From Thermostichus sp047462415 (GTDB lineage: Bacteria; Cyanobacteriota; Cyanobacteriia; Thermostichales; Thermostichaceae): a DNA stretch of 64,000 nucleotides. A program made the position numbers and the translations under genes. The stretch spans positions 1-64,000 of the forward strand of contig NZ_JANSJE010000009.1 of the NCBI RefSeq assembly GCF_047462415.1, in the 5' to 3' direction. A model generated the notes under the pieces. The model saw only the letters and a program-made list of their open reading frames with translations, had not been told where the DNA came from and made no database searches. Below, piece after piece: positions 54,810-63,235 of this stretch. Position 1 is the stretch's first letter; the number at the start of each line of letters is the position of its first letter.

Positions 54810-55109
54810 ATGCTCACCTCGGATCGCCTGCGACAGCTCTTGGCTGAGAAGCTGCAAGCCCTCTACGTCCACGTGGAGGACGAGTCGCACCGCCATGCTG
54901 GCCATGGGGGACGGCAACAGGGATCCGGGGGGCACTACCGCGTGCAGGTGGTGTCGCCCCTGTTTGCCGGCAAAACTCCTCTGCAACGGCATCGCCTGGT
55001 GTACGCCGCCCTGGCCGAACAGATGGGTCAGGGCATTCATGCACTGGCGTTGCAAACTTACAGCCCCGAAGAGGTCTCTGCAGAAGGGATCCCTAAGCAG
55101 ATCGGCTAG
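54810..55109 (+). CDS. bolA: BolA family protein
   Basis: A 99-residue BolA-like protein. VHVEDESHRHAGH followed by GGHYRVQVVSPLFAGKTPLQRHRLVYAAL and GIHALALQTYSPEE is the BolA signature, with the conserved His residues that bind the cluster in Grx-BolA heterodimers. ATG 54810 gives a normal N-terminus; a TTG at 54789 overlapping grxD is less likely. Confidence 0.9.
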   Translation: MLTSDRLRQLLAEKLQALYVHVEDESHRHAGHGGRQQGSGGHYRVQVVSPLFAGKTPLQRHRLVYAALAEQMGQGIHALALQTYSPEEVSAEGIPKQIG

Positions 55110-55153
55110 CATAGGGGGCAAGATTGCGGCCCTGTTGGGGCAGAGGAGGGAGC

Positions 55154-55510
55154 ATGGCAACTCTGTTGGCCACCTGGCTGATGTCAGCCTTGAGCGTGAT
55201 GATTTTGGCTTGGCTTTTGCCCGGGATCCACGTCTCTGGGTTTGGGGGTGCTTTGGTGGCAGCTCTGGCCATTGGCCTGGTCAATGGTTTGGTGAGGCCG
55301 TTTCTCCGGTTGATTACCCTGCCGATTACAGTTCTTACCCTGGGTTTGTTTTGGCTAATTTTGAACGGCATTTGCCTGGCCATCGCCGACAAGCTGGCCG
55401 GGGATGCCTTCAATATCGATAACTTTGGTTGGGCGTTCCTCGGCGCGATAGTACTTTCCGTCGTCAGTGGCTTGGTTCAGCGTGTTTTTGAGCAAGGTGT
55501 GCAGAGCTAA
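55154..55510 (+). CDS. Phage-holin-family (superfamily IV) membrane protein
   Basis: A 118-residue protein with four hydrophobic segments. GGALVAALAIGLVNGLVRPFLRLITLPITVLTLGLFWLILNG is typical of the mycobacterial 4-TMS phage holin family. In chromosomes this family is widespread and not linked to lysis, so its function is unknown. GAGGAGGGAGC precedes ATG 55154. 44 bases after bolA. Confidence 0.82.
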   Translation: MATLLATWLMSALSVMILAWLLPGIHVSGFGGALVAALAIGLVNGLVRPFLRLITLPITVLTLGLFWLILNGICLAIADKLAGDAFNIDNFGWAFLGAIVLSVVSGLVQRVFEQGVQS

Positions 55511-55805
55511 CTGTTCCGTAGCCATAGAAGGCCAGAGTCGATACTATTTTCTCAGAAAAATTGAGGCAATGCTTTCTCTTCAGTAACCCCTAAAGATCAA
55601 CCTAGATTCTTAGTTAACAATTGTCCAGAAAAGCTTTTTGAAGGTTTAGGCACCCAGAGGGTTTGCCAGTCCACAGTTTGCTAATGCGAAGGAAATATTG
55701 CCAGCAAGCATCTCACAAAAGTTTTTGCATCAGCTTTATCTGAGGCTATTTGTTAGGAGTGCTGAACAAATGGAATCCTTAATCTGCGATTAGGAGCTGA
55801 TGGGT

Positions 55806-57362
55806 ATGAAGGCGTTGCTGCTCTATCCCCGCTTTCCCAAGTCTTTCTGGTCTTACAATCGCACCATCGAGATGGTGGGGCTAAAAGCGCTGATGCCGCC
55901 GCTGGGCCTGATCACCGTTGCCGCTCTGTTGCCCCAGGATTGGGAGATTCGCTTTGTGGATCGCAATGTCGCCCCCGAGACGGAGGCCGATTGGCAGTGG
56001 TGCGACCTGGTGATCCTGTCGGCCATGCTGGTGCAGAAGCAAGACTTTCACGCACTCATTCGCAAAGCGGTGCAGTTGGGCAAAAAAGTAGCTGTGGGCG
56101 GCCCCTATCCGACTTCTGTGCCCCAAGATGCCCTGGAATCCGGGGCTCACTATTTGGTTTTGGACGAAGGAGAAGAGACCATACCGGCTTTTGTCAAGGC
56201 TCTAGAATCTGGGCAAGAAGCGGGCATTTTTCGAGCCACAGAAAAGCCAGACGTCACCCAAAGCCCCCTGCCGAGATTTGACCTGCTGCGCATGGATCAA
56301 TACTTCATGATGTCGGTGCAATTCTCGCGGGGTTGCCCCTTTAATTGTGAGTTTTGTGACATCATCTCTCTTTATGGGCGCAAGCCGAGAACCAAGGAGC
56401 CAAGCCAAATGCTGGCCGAGCTGCAAGCCCTCTACGACCTGGGCTGGCGAGGTTCGATTTTTGTGGTAGATGACAACTTTATCGGCAATCAGCGCAACGT
56501 CAAGCGATTTTTACGCGAGCTGATCCCGTGGAGCAAGGAGCATAACTATCCATTTACCTTTATGACAGAGGCTTCTGTCAACCTAGCTGAAGATGAAGAG
56601 TTGATGCAGTTGATGGTAGAAGCGGGGTTCTATGCGGTCTTTCTGGGTATTGAGACCCCAGACCAAGACAGCTTACAGATGACTCAAAAGCTACAGAATA
56701 CCCGCCACCCCCTGGTAGAGGCTTGTCGCAAGATCAACGATGCCGGGCTGTTGATCTACGCCGGGTTTATTCTGGGCTTTGACGGAGAGCGGCCAGGTGC
56801 GGGGGAGCGCATCCAGGCTTTTGTCGAGCAGACCGGTATTCCTCAGCCGATGTTGGGGATTTTACAGGCTCTACCCAACACCCAACTGTGGAATCGCCTC
56901 AAAAAAGAGCAGCGGTTGCTGGAGGGGATCGGCGTCACCGAGTTTGGGGATCAAAACACGCTGATGAACTTTATTCCCACCCGTTCTCCATCTGAAATTG
57001 CCCGGGAATATCTGGAAAGTTTTTGGAAGTTGTATGAGCCGGCGCGATATCTCTCTCGCTGTTTGCAACAGTGCCTGAGTATCGGCACTAAAGTAGGTCG
57101 GCAACAAGCAATGCGGCTGCCCCTTCACAAAGGGATCTATCTGCTTCTACAACTCATCTGGCGGCAAGGGATCCTTCATCCCCAAATTCGCGCCCAATTT
57201 TGGCAACAGCTATGGACGATCTGGCGCCAGAAACCGAGCCTGCTGAACCTATATCTGGGCCTCTGTGCTGCGGGGGAGCATTTTTGGGAATATCGAGAAC
57301 TGGCGCGCGCCCGCCTCAGCCAACAACTGGGATACGATCCTTTGCTGGCCAGCTCATCATAA
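55806..57362 (+). CDS. B12-binding radical SAM protein with DUF4070 tail
   Basis: A 518-residue protein. Residues 1-~140 form a cobalamin-binding domain (LYPRFPKSFWS, MPPLGLITVAALLP). The radical SAM CxxxCxxC is in SRGCPFNCEFCDII at ~176-189, followed by GRKPRTKEPSQML, FVVDDNFIGN and GFILGFDGE. The tail matches DUF4070. Hopanoid C-2 methylase HpnP has this architecture, but many unrelated methylases share it, so no symbol is given. AGGAG at 55792-55796 favours ATG 55806 over 55800. The 295 bases upstream hold no gene. Confidence 0.82.
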   Translation: MKALLLYPRFPKSFWSYNRTIEMVGLKALMPPLGLITVAALLPQDWEIRFVDRNVAPETEADWQWCDLVILSAMLVQKQDFHALIRKAVQLGKKVAVGGPYPTSVPQDALESGAHYLVLDEGEETIPAFVKALESGQEAGIFRATEKPDVTQSPLPRFDLLRMDQYFMMSVQFSRGCPFNCEFCDIISLYGRKPRTKEPSQMLAELQALYDLGWRGSIFVVDDNFIGNQRNVKRFLRELIPWSKEHNYPFTFMTEASVNLAEDEELMQLMVEAGFYAVFLGIETPDQDSLQMTQKLQNTRHPLVEACRKINDAGLLIYAGFILGFDGERPGAGERIQAFVEQTGIPQPMLGILQALPNTQLWNRLKKEQRLLEGIGVTEFGDQNTLMNFIPTRSPSEIAREYLESFWKLYEPARYLSRCLQQCLSIGTKVGRQQAMRLPLHKGIYLLLQLIWRQGILHPQIRAQFWQQLWTIWRQKPSLLNLYLGLCAAGEHFWEYRELARARLSQQLGYDPLLASSS

Positions 57363-57378
57363 TCTCCGGGCGGGGCCG

Positions 57379-58533
57379 ATGCGGCGACGACAGTTGGCGG
57401 TGATGGGGCTGGGATCCCTGTGGGCCCTTTGGGGAGGCTCTCTGCAGGCCCAGACTGCTGGAGATTGGTTGGCCGTGGAGCTGTTCAGCCGCTGGGGCGC
57501 GGAGCCTTTGACCCAACTGGAGCTGAGCGGCCCCTTTGTCTTGAATCAGCAGCCCTTTCCGGCAGGGATCTGGAAGCTGCAGGTTCGCCGCCAAGCGCTG
57601 ATTTTGAGCGGGCCGGGCCAGCCCCGTCGCTACTCGGGATCCCTTTGGCTGCAAGGAGGGGGGCTGCGTCCTGCGGCGGGAGAGGAGCGTCGCTACCGTG
57701 GCTTGATCCAGATTCGCCCAAGCGGCCCAGAGCGCCTGCACCTGCTGAACTGGGTACAACTGGAAGACTACCTGCTGGCCTTGGTGCCCGGCGAAATGCC
57801 CGCCGATTGGCCAGCCGCCGCTTTGCAGGCCCAAGCCATCCTGGCCCGTACCCTGGCCGTTCCCCATCTGCGCCCCGCTCCAAGAAGAGAATGGCCCTCT
57901 ACCCCGGCAAGGCCATTGCAAGATTCCACCGCCCACCAGTTCTACGGGGGCCTGGCCTATGAGACGGCGGCGACCACGGCTGCGGTGCGGGCAACCCAGG
58001 GGCAGATCCTAACCCATGCCGGCCAGCCGGTAGAGGTTCTGTTTCACTCCACCTGTGGCGGCCACACCAGCGCCAACCAAGATATTTTTGCCCCACCCGC
58101 CCGTCCCTACCTGCAAGGGGTGAGTTGCGAAGGGTGTCGCGCTTCCCCCTTCTATGGCCCCCACAGTGTCCGGCTCAGCCGACAAGAGTTGGAGCAAGCC
58201 CTGGGCAGCGCCGAGTTAGAGATCCTGCAATCGGATCCCTGGGGGCGCCCTCTGCGCATCCGCGTCGGATCTCGGTTATTTACCGGACAGGAGTTTGTGT
58301 TGCACCTCGGGCAAACCCTAGGGTGGGGGATCCTGCCCAGCAACCGCTTTACCCTCAAACGCCTCGAGCCAAAGGCCGGCCAGCCGGAATCGTACCTTTT
58401 CACCTATCGGGGAGCCGGGCACGGGGTGGGTCTATGTCAGTGGGGAGCCCGCGGCCTGGCCGAACAGGGCTACACAGCGTCGCCCATCCTCAACCACTAC
58501 TTCCCCGGCACCCAGGTGACACCGTTGAGCTGA
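57379..58533 (+). CDS. SpoIID/LytB-domain protein
   Basis: A 384-residue secreted or periplasmic protein: basic N-terminus, hydrophobic leader (LAVMGLGSLWALWGGSLQAQT), and the SpoIID core YRGLIQIRPSGPERLHLLNWVQLEDYL...VPGEMPADWPAAALQAQAILART, HSTCGGHT and GAGHGVGLCQWGARG. In Bacillus SpoIID cleaves denuded glycan; cyanobacterial homologues are amidase-enhancer-like cell-wall proteins. ATG 57379, 16 bases after the radical SAM gene. Confidence 0.87.
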   Translation: MRRRQLAVMGLGSLWALWGGSLQAQTAGDWLAVELFSRWGAEPLTQLELSGPFVLNQQPFPAGIWKLQVRRQALILSGPGQPRRYSGSLWLQGGGLRPAAGEERRYRGLIQIRPSGPERLHLLNWVQLEDYLLALVPGEMPADWPAAALQAQAILARTLAVPHLRPAPRREWPSTPARPLQDSTAHQFYGGLAYETAATTAAVRATQGQILTHAGQPVEVLFHSTCGGHTSANQDIFAPPARPYLQGVSCEGCRASPFYGPHSVRLSRQELEQALGSAELEILQSDPWGRPLRIRVGSRLFTGQEFVLHLGQTLGWGILPSNRFTLKRLEPKAGQPESYLFTYRGAGHGVGLCQWGARGLAEQGYTASPILNHYFPGTQVTPLS

Positions 58534-58581
58534 TGAAACATCTCTCCACAGCGTTATTGCTACGCAACACTGTCGCGAACT

Positions 58582-58642
58582 CCCCTCTCCCTCTGGGAGA
58601 GGGGACGGGGGTGAGGGTGGGAGAGGGGACGGGGGTGAGGGT
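58582..58642. repeat. Dispersed REP-like palindrome with 24-bp tandem tail (copy 5)
   Basis: CCCCTCTCCC (58582-58591), TCT loop, GGGAGAGGGG (58595-58604), then ACGGGGGTGAGGGT. The 24-bp arm-plus-tail 58595-58618 is repeated exactly at 58619-58642. It lies between the convergent SpoIID-like gene and topA and is the inverse orientation of copies 1-3. Confidence 0.82.
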
Positions 58643-58717
58643 AGCGGCGCAGATACCGACTCCTTAGATCCACCACAAGCAGGGGATCTGGTGCCATCCC
58701 AGCTTGAGAAGCTGTCC

Positions 58718-61510
58718 TCAGGAAAGAGCTTTGGGAGTGACCTTCAAAATGGTGGAACGGGATCTAGACGGAGCTGAACCATTCGCCTGGGGCTCCTTGG
58801 CCATCCCACCGCCGGTGGAAGCTGCTTGTGCTCCGCGCCGCTTCCGCAGGCCAGCCGCCTCGGCCTGCTGGCCTGTAACGCTGGAAGTAGTCTTCGCTTG
58901 GGTTTTGCTTGCAGCGGAGTCGGCTTTGCCGGTTGAGCGGCTTTTTTTCTTGCCATCGGCAGCAGAACCTTCTTTTTCGGCCAACACCTGCAGGGCCATT
59001 TCCAGGGTGACCGCTTCGGCAGGGAGCTCCTTGGGCAAAGAAGCATTGACCTTGCCGTGTTTGACATACAGCCCGTAGGGGCCGTCGTGCAGATTGACCG
59101 GCTCGCCGTCCTCAGGATGGGATCCCAGCTCGCGCAGGGGTTTGGCCGAGCCGCGCCCACGGCCTTTTTTGGGCTGGGCCAGCAGCTCCAGCGCCCGCTC
59201 TAGGCTGATGGTCAGCACATCCTCATCGGCGGGCAGAGAACGAAAATCCCCGTCGCAGACCACGTAGGGGCCGAAGCGGCCAATCCCTGCTTGCACCTTT
59301 TTCCCCGATTCCGGGTGCTCCCCCAACGTGCGGGGCAGGCTGAGCAACCCCAGGGCAATCTCAGGGGTGACCTGCTCCGGCTTTAGCCCTTTGGGCAGGG
59401 AGGTGCGCTTGGGCTTCTTGTTCTCCTCCGACACCTCCCCCAATTGCACATAGGGGCCGTAGGGACCCTGGGGAATCACGTAGACCGGCTCTTGGGTTTC
59501 CGGGTGGAAGGTGATGGGCTTGGGGCCCTCCTGTTTGCGCTTGATCAGCTCCGCTACATGTTCGGCGCTGAGATCGGCGGGGGGAATCTCCTCCGGCAGG
59601 TTGGCGCGCACCTCTCCCGATTCAGTCTCTACTGCTACATAAGGGCCGTAGGGGCCGATGCCGATCTTGACGGGCAGGTTCTCCAGGTGAATGGAGCGGG
59701 CCAGGCCAGAGTCGATTTCCAGCTCGCGCGCCTTCACCTGGCCTTCTAGGCCCTGCTCTCCCAGAAAGAAATGGCGCAAATAGGGCAACCAGTCTGCCTG
59801 GCCAGAAGCGATGTCATCGAGGGTTTGCTCCATCTCGGCGGTGAAGCGGGTATTCACCAAGTTGGGAAAGTATTTTTCCAGCAGCTCGGTCACTGCAAAA
59901 GCGGTGTAGGTGGGCACGAGGGCATTCCCCATCGACCTCACGTAGCCACGGCTCATGATCGTGTTCAAGATGGTGGCGTAGGTGCTGGGACGGCCAATGC
60001 CCTCGCTTTCCAACACCTTGACCAGGGAAGCTTCCGTATAGCGGGCGGGGGGCTGGGTCTCGTGGCCGACGGGTTCGAGCTTCCGGCAGCGGAGGGGATC
60101 CCCCTGCCGCAAGCGGGGCAGATGCACCTCCCGATCTTCCAGAGCCGCCTCCGGGTCGTCGGATCCCTCCACATAGGCGCGGAAGAAGCCGGGAAAATCG
60201 ATGCGCTTGCCGCTGGCCCGAAACACCGCATCGTCCACCGCGATGAGCACGATGGTGTGGGTCTGTCGTGCTTCGGCCATTTGGCTGGCGACGGTGCGCT
60301 TCCAGATCAGGTCGTAGAGGGCCAGCTCCTGCCCTGTGAGCGGGGTTTGGCTGGGCAGGCGAAACTCCGACCCGGCGGGACGAATGGCCTCGTGGGCTTC
60401 TTGCGCCCCTTTGGTTTTGGTGGTGTACTGGCGCGGTTCGGGGCTGAGGTACTCCTTGCCGTACATCGACTCCACGCAGGCGCGGGCGGCGCGGATGGCC
60501 TGTTCCGACAGGTGTACCGAGTCGGTGCGCATGTAGGTGATGTAGCCCTCTTCGTAGAGCTTTTGGGCGATGCGCATCGTCTGCTGGGCGGACAGGTGTA
60601 GCTTGCGGTTGGCCTCCTGCTGCAGCGTGGAGGTGGTAAAAGGAGGGGCGGGCTTGCGGGTGGAGGGGCGCTCTTCGACCGAGCTGACGACCCAAGCTTT
60701 CCCCAGCAGGCGATCCCGTAGGGCCTCGGCCTGGGCTTGATCCAACAGCACCACATCCCGCCCGGCCATGAGCTGCCCGGTGCTGGGATCGAAGTCTTGC
60801 CCGCCGGCCAGGCGCTTGCCGGCCAGGCTCACCAGCTCTGCTGGAAAGACGCTCTGCCGCTCCTGCGGGGAAGTGCTCGGTTGCAGCTCCGCCTTCAGAT
60901 CCCAGTAGGAGGCTTTTTTGAAGGCGCGCCGCTCCCGCTCCCGATCCACCAAGAGCTTGACCGCCACCGACTGCACCCGCCCTGCTGAGAGTTTGGGGGC
61001 AATTTTTTTCCACAGCAGCGGCGACAGGGTGTAGCCCACCAGGCGATCCAAGATGCGGCGGGTCTCCTGGGCACGCACCAGTTGCTCGTCCACCTGGCGG
61101 CAGTTTTGCAGCGCCTCTTGAATGGCCTCGCGGGTGATCTCGTGAAACACCATGCGGCGGGTGGGCACCTTGGGTTGCAGCACCTGTTGCAAATGCCAGC
61201 TAATGCTTTCCCCTTCGCGATCCTCGTCGGTGGCCAGGATCAGCTCGTCGGCTTTCTTGAGGGCTTCCTTCAGTTCCTTGACCACTTTCTTCTTGTCTTT
61301 GGGGATCACGTAGAGGGGCTCGAAGTCGGCGTGGACATTGACCCCCAGGCGGCTCCACTCTTCACCCTTCAATTCTTCTGGGATTTCAGATGCCGAATCG
61401 GGGAGATCCCGCACATGTCCCATCGAGGCCTGAACTTCGTACCCTGCGGGCAAGAATCCACGGATGGTGCGGGCTTTGGTGGGAGATTCGACAATGACCA
61501 GCTTAGGCAT
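58718..61510 (-). CDS. topA: DNA topoisomerase I
   Basis: A 930-residue type IA topoisomerase. The Toprim domain (LVIVESPTKARTIRGFLP, ILATDEDREGESISWH) leads, the active-site Tyr is in GYITYMRTDSVHLSEQA, and several C-terminal topo-C repeats (IGPYGPYVAVE, QGPYGPYVQLGE, IGRFGPYVVCDG, DGPYGLYVKHG) follow in place of zinc ribbons. The last ~90 residues are basic and low-complexity, as in other cyanobacterial TopA. It relaxes negative supercoils. ATG 61510. Confidence 0.96.
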   Translation of the reverse strand: MPKLVIVESPTKARTIRGFLPAGYEVQASMGHVRDLPDSASEIPEELKGEEWSRLGVNVHADFEPLYVIPKDKKKVVKELKEALKKADELILATDEDREGESISWHLQQVLQPKVPTRRMVFHEITREAIQEALQNCRQVDEQLVRAQETRRILDRLVGYTLSPLLWKKIAPKLSAGRVQSVAVKLLVDRERERRAFKKASYWDLKAELQPSTSPQERQSVFPAELVSLAGKRLAGGQDFDPSTGQLMAGRDVVLLDQAQAEALRDRLLGKAWVVSSVEERPSTRKPAPPFTTSTLQQEANRKLHLSAQQTMRIAQKLYEEGYITYMRTDSVHLSEQAIRAARACVESMYGKEYLSPEPRQYTTKTKGAQEAHEAIRPAGSEFRLPSQTPLTGQELALYDLIWKRTVASQMAEARQTHTIVLIAVDDAVFRASGKRIDFPGFFRAYVEGSDDPEAALEDREVHLPRLRQGDPLRCRKLEPVGHETQPPARYTEASLVKVLESEGIGRPSTYATILNTIMSRGYVRSMGNALVPTYTAFAVTELLEKYFPNLVNTRFTAEMEQTLDDIASGQADWLPYLRHFFLGEQGLEGQVKARELEIDSGLARSIHLENLPVKIGIGPYGPYVAVETESGEVRANLPEEIPPADLSAEHVAELIKRKQEGPKPITFHPETQEPVYVIPQGPYGPYVQLGEVSEENKKPKRTSLPKGLKPEQVTPEIALGLLSLPRTLGEHPESGKKVQAGIGRFGPYVVCDGDFRSLPADEDVLTISLERALELLAQPKKGRGRGSAKPLRELGSHPEDGEPVNLHDGPYGLYVKHGKVNASLPKELPAEAVTLEMALQVLAEKEGSAADGKKKSRSTGKADSAASKTQAKTTSSVTGQQAEAAGLRKRRGAQAASTGGGMAKEPQANGSAPSRSRSTILKVTPKALS

Positions 61511-61686
61511 GATGATGTTGTTGTTGGCAGCAATTGGCTGAGGTTGCCAGGGCCAGCGTACACCACAAGAGGTGCTTAAAATAGATGGCCTGCTTCTCTG
61601 GAGCCTAGCAAGTCTATCTGCGCTTGACTAGCGGTCATCGGCGATTGATTCCAGGGATCTGCCCCCACCTGGCTCTTTGTACGACC

Positions 61687-62127
61687 ATGAAACTGCATCA
61701 TTTTTCCATTCGCACTGCCGATATTTTCCGCTCCATCGCCTTTTACGAGGGGCTGGGCTTGGCTGTGGAAGAACGCTTCACTGCCGGGATCACGTTGGCC
61801 TGCTGGATGCGTGGTCCCTGGGGGCGCCTAGAGCTGATGCAGGTGCCCCAGCCCCAGCCGGCTCCCGATCCCTTTGGGGATCCCCACTATGTGGGCTACT
61901 ACCATCCCTCTTTGGAGATCGGCCCTGAATGGGGATCCCTGGCCGGCTATTTAGAACATCTACAAGCGCAAGTCCCCCTTACCCTGCTGCTCCCGCCCCA
62001 GCTCCAGCAGATCGGCCATCAAACTTATGAGGTAGCCTTCATCGCCGATCCCGATGGCCTGCCGATTGAGTTGCTGCGTTTGCAGGGATCCCCGGAATCC
62101 CAGCAGTTGGGCAAGGAAGGCTGTTGA
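61687..62127 (+). CDS. VOC-superfamily (glyoxalase-like) protein
   Basis: A 146-residue vicinal-oxygen-chelate protein. MKLHHFSIRTADIFRSIAFYEGLGL, ELMQVP and a final Glu in DPDGLPIELLRLQG give the metal-binding pattern of glyoxalase I-like enzymes. Its substrate is unknown. ATG 61687 gives the standard family start, and the ORF extends 21 codons upstream without similarity. Confidence 0.82.
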   Translation: MKLHHFSIRTADIFRSIAFYEGLGLAVEERFTAGITLACWMRGPWGRLELMQVPQPQPAPDPFGDPHYVGYYHPSLEIGPEWGSLAGYLEHLQAQVPLTLLLPPQLQQIGHQTYEVAFIADPDGLPIELLRLQGSPESQQLGKEGC

Positions 62128-62229
62128 ATTTGCCGTTGGGTGGGATCCTGCAATTGGGCCTGAAGCTAAGCTGGTAAGGCCTGTGGGGAACTTGAGCAAG
62201 GATGGGTTGGCTTGTTTACTGAACTGGCG

Positions 62230-63186
62230 ATGAAAGCTCAGCTTCCGGTTACCGTCTTGACGGGCTTTTTGGGCAGTGGTAAGACCACCCTGCTCAAGCG
62301 CATCCTGCAGGAAAAGCATGGGCTGCGCATTGGGGTTATTCTCAACGAGTTTGGCGAAATTTCCATCGATGGCGAGCTGGTCAACCTGCCCGAAGAGGGG
62401 CTGATGCAGCTGAGTAATGGTTGCCTCTGTTGCACGGTGCGGGCAGATTTTGAACGGGCAGCCCGAGAGCTGCTGCAGCAGGCCCAGGCGTTGGACTACC
62501 TGGTGGTGGAAACCAGCGGGGTGGCGGATCCCAGGCAGGTGACGGAGCTGTTTGTGCAAGAGACTTTTCATGAGGACTTGCGCCTCGATGGCGTGGTGAC
62601 CCTGGTGGATGGGGCCGAATACTGGCACAACTTCCGGCGCTCGCAAACCGCCGCCCACCAGATCAGCAGTGCTGACATCCTGCTGCTCAACAAGGTGGAC
62701 TTGATCACCCCTATCGAACAAGAGCAGATCCTTGCCGATCTGCGCCGCTACAACCCCGATGCCCCTTGCCTGCTCACCACCCATGCCCAAGTCCCCCTGA
62801 CCCGCATTTTGGATGTGCATGCCTTCCGTCCAGAAGGGTGGGATCCCAAACTTCCCGATTTGGAAGCCGAGGCCCACCCTAGCCATCACCTCGCAGAAGA
62901 CGGGATCCAATCGGTGAGCTTTCAACTGCAGCAGCCGCTGGATTTGATGGCTTTTCGCGACTGGCTACAAGACTTGCCGGAGACGATTTTTCGCGCCAAA
63001 GGGGTGCTGTGGGTTGTGGACGAGCCGCAGCGGGTTATCTTTCATCAGGTAGGCCAGCGGCAAACCCTCTTCTTGGAACGGGACTGGGATGTGGAAGAGC
63101 CTCGCCTGTCCAAAATTGTGTTGATCGGCAAAGGGCTAGAGCGAGAACAGTTGGCTGCCGACCTCAGCCGGGTCGCCGCTGGTTAG
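62230..63186 (+). CDS. CobW/COG0523-family metallochaperone GTPase
   Basis: A 318-residue G3E GTPase. Walker A TGFLGSGKTTLL, the metal-binding CxCC motif in NGCLCCTVR, ETSGVADP and NKVD are all present, with a C-terminal CobW_C domain. COG0523 proteins insert or traffic zinc or cobalt. No zinc-regulon site was found upstream, so the metal is not assigned. ATG 62230 is preferred over a TTG at 62212. Confidence 0.9.
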   Translation: MKAQLPVTVLTGFLGSGKTTLLKRILQEKHGLRIGVILNEFGEISIDGELVNLPEEGLMQLSNGCLCCTVRADFERAARELLQQAQALDYLVVETSGVADPRQVTELFVQETFHEDLRLDGVVTLVDGAEYWHNFRRSQTAAHQISSADILLLNKVDLITPIEQEQILADLRRYNPDAPCLLTTHAQVPLTRILDVHAFRPEGWDPKLPDLEAEAHPSHHLAEDGIQSVSFQLQQPLDLMAFRDWLQDLPETIFRAKGVLWVVDEPQRVIFHQVGQRQTLFLERDWDVEEPRLSKIVLIGKGLEREQLAADLSRVAAG

Positions 63187-63235
63187 GGATCCTCGTCATG
63201 GCTATTTTTTCAGTTCGTGGATGGGGTGAATTGGG

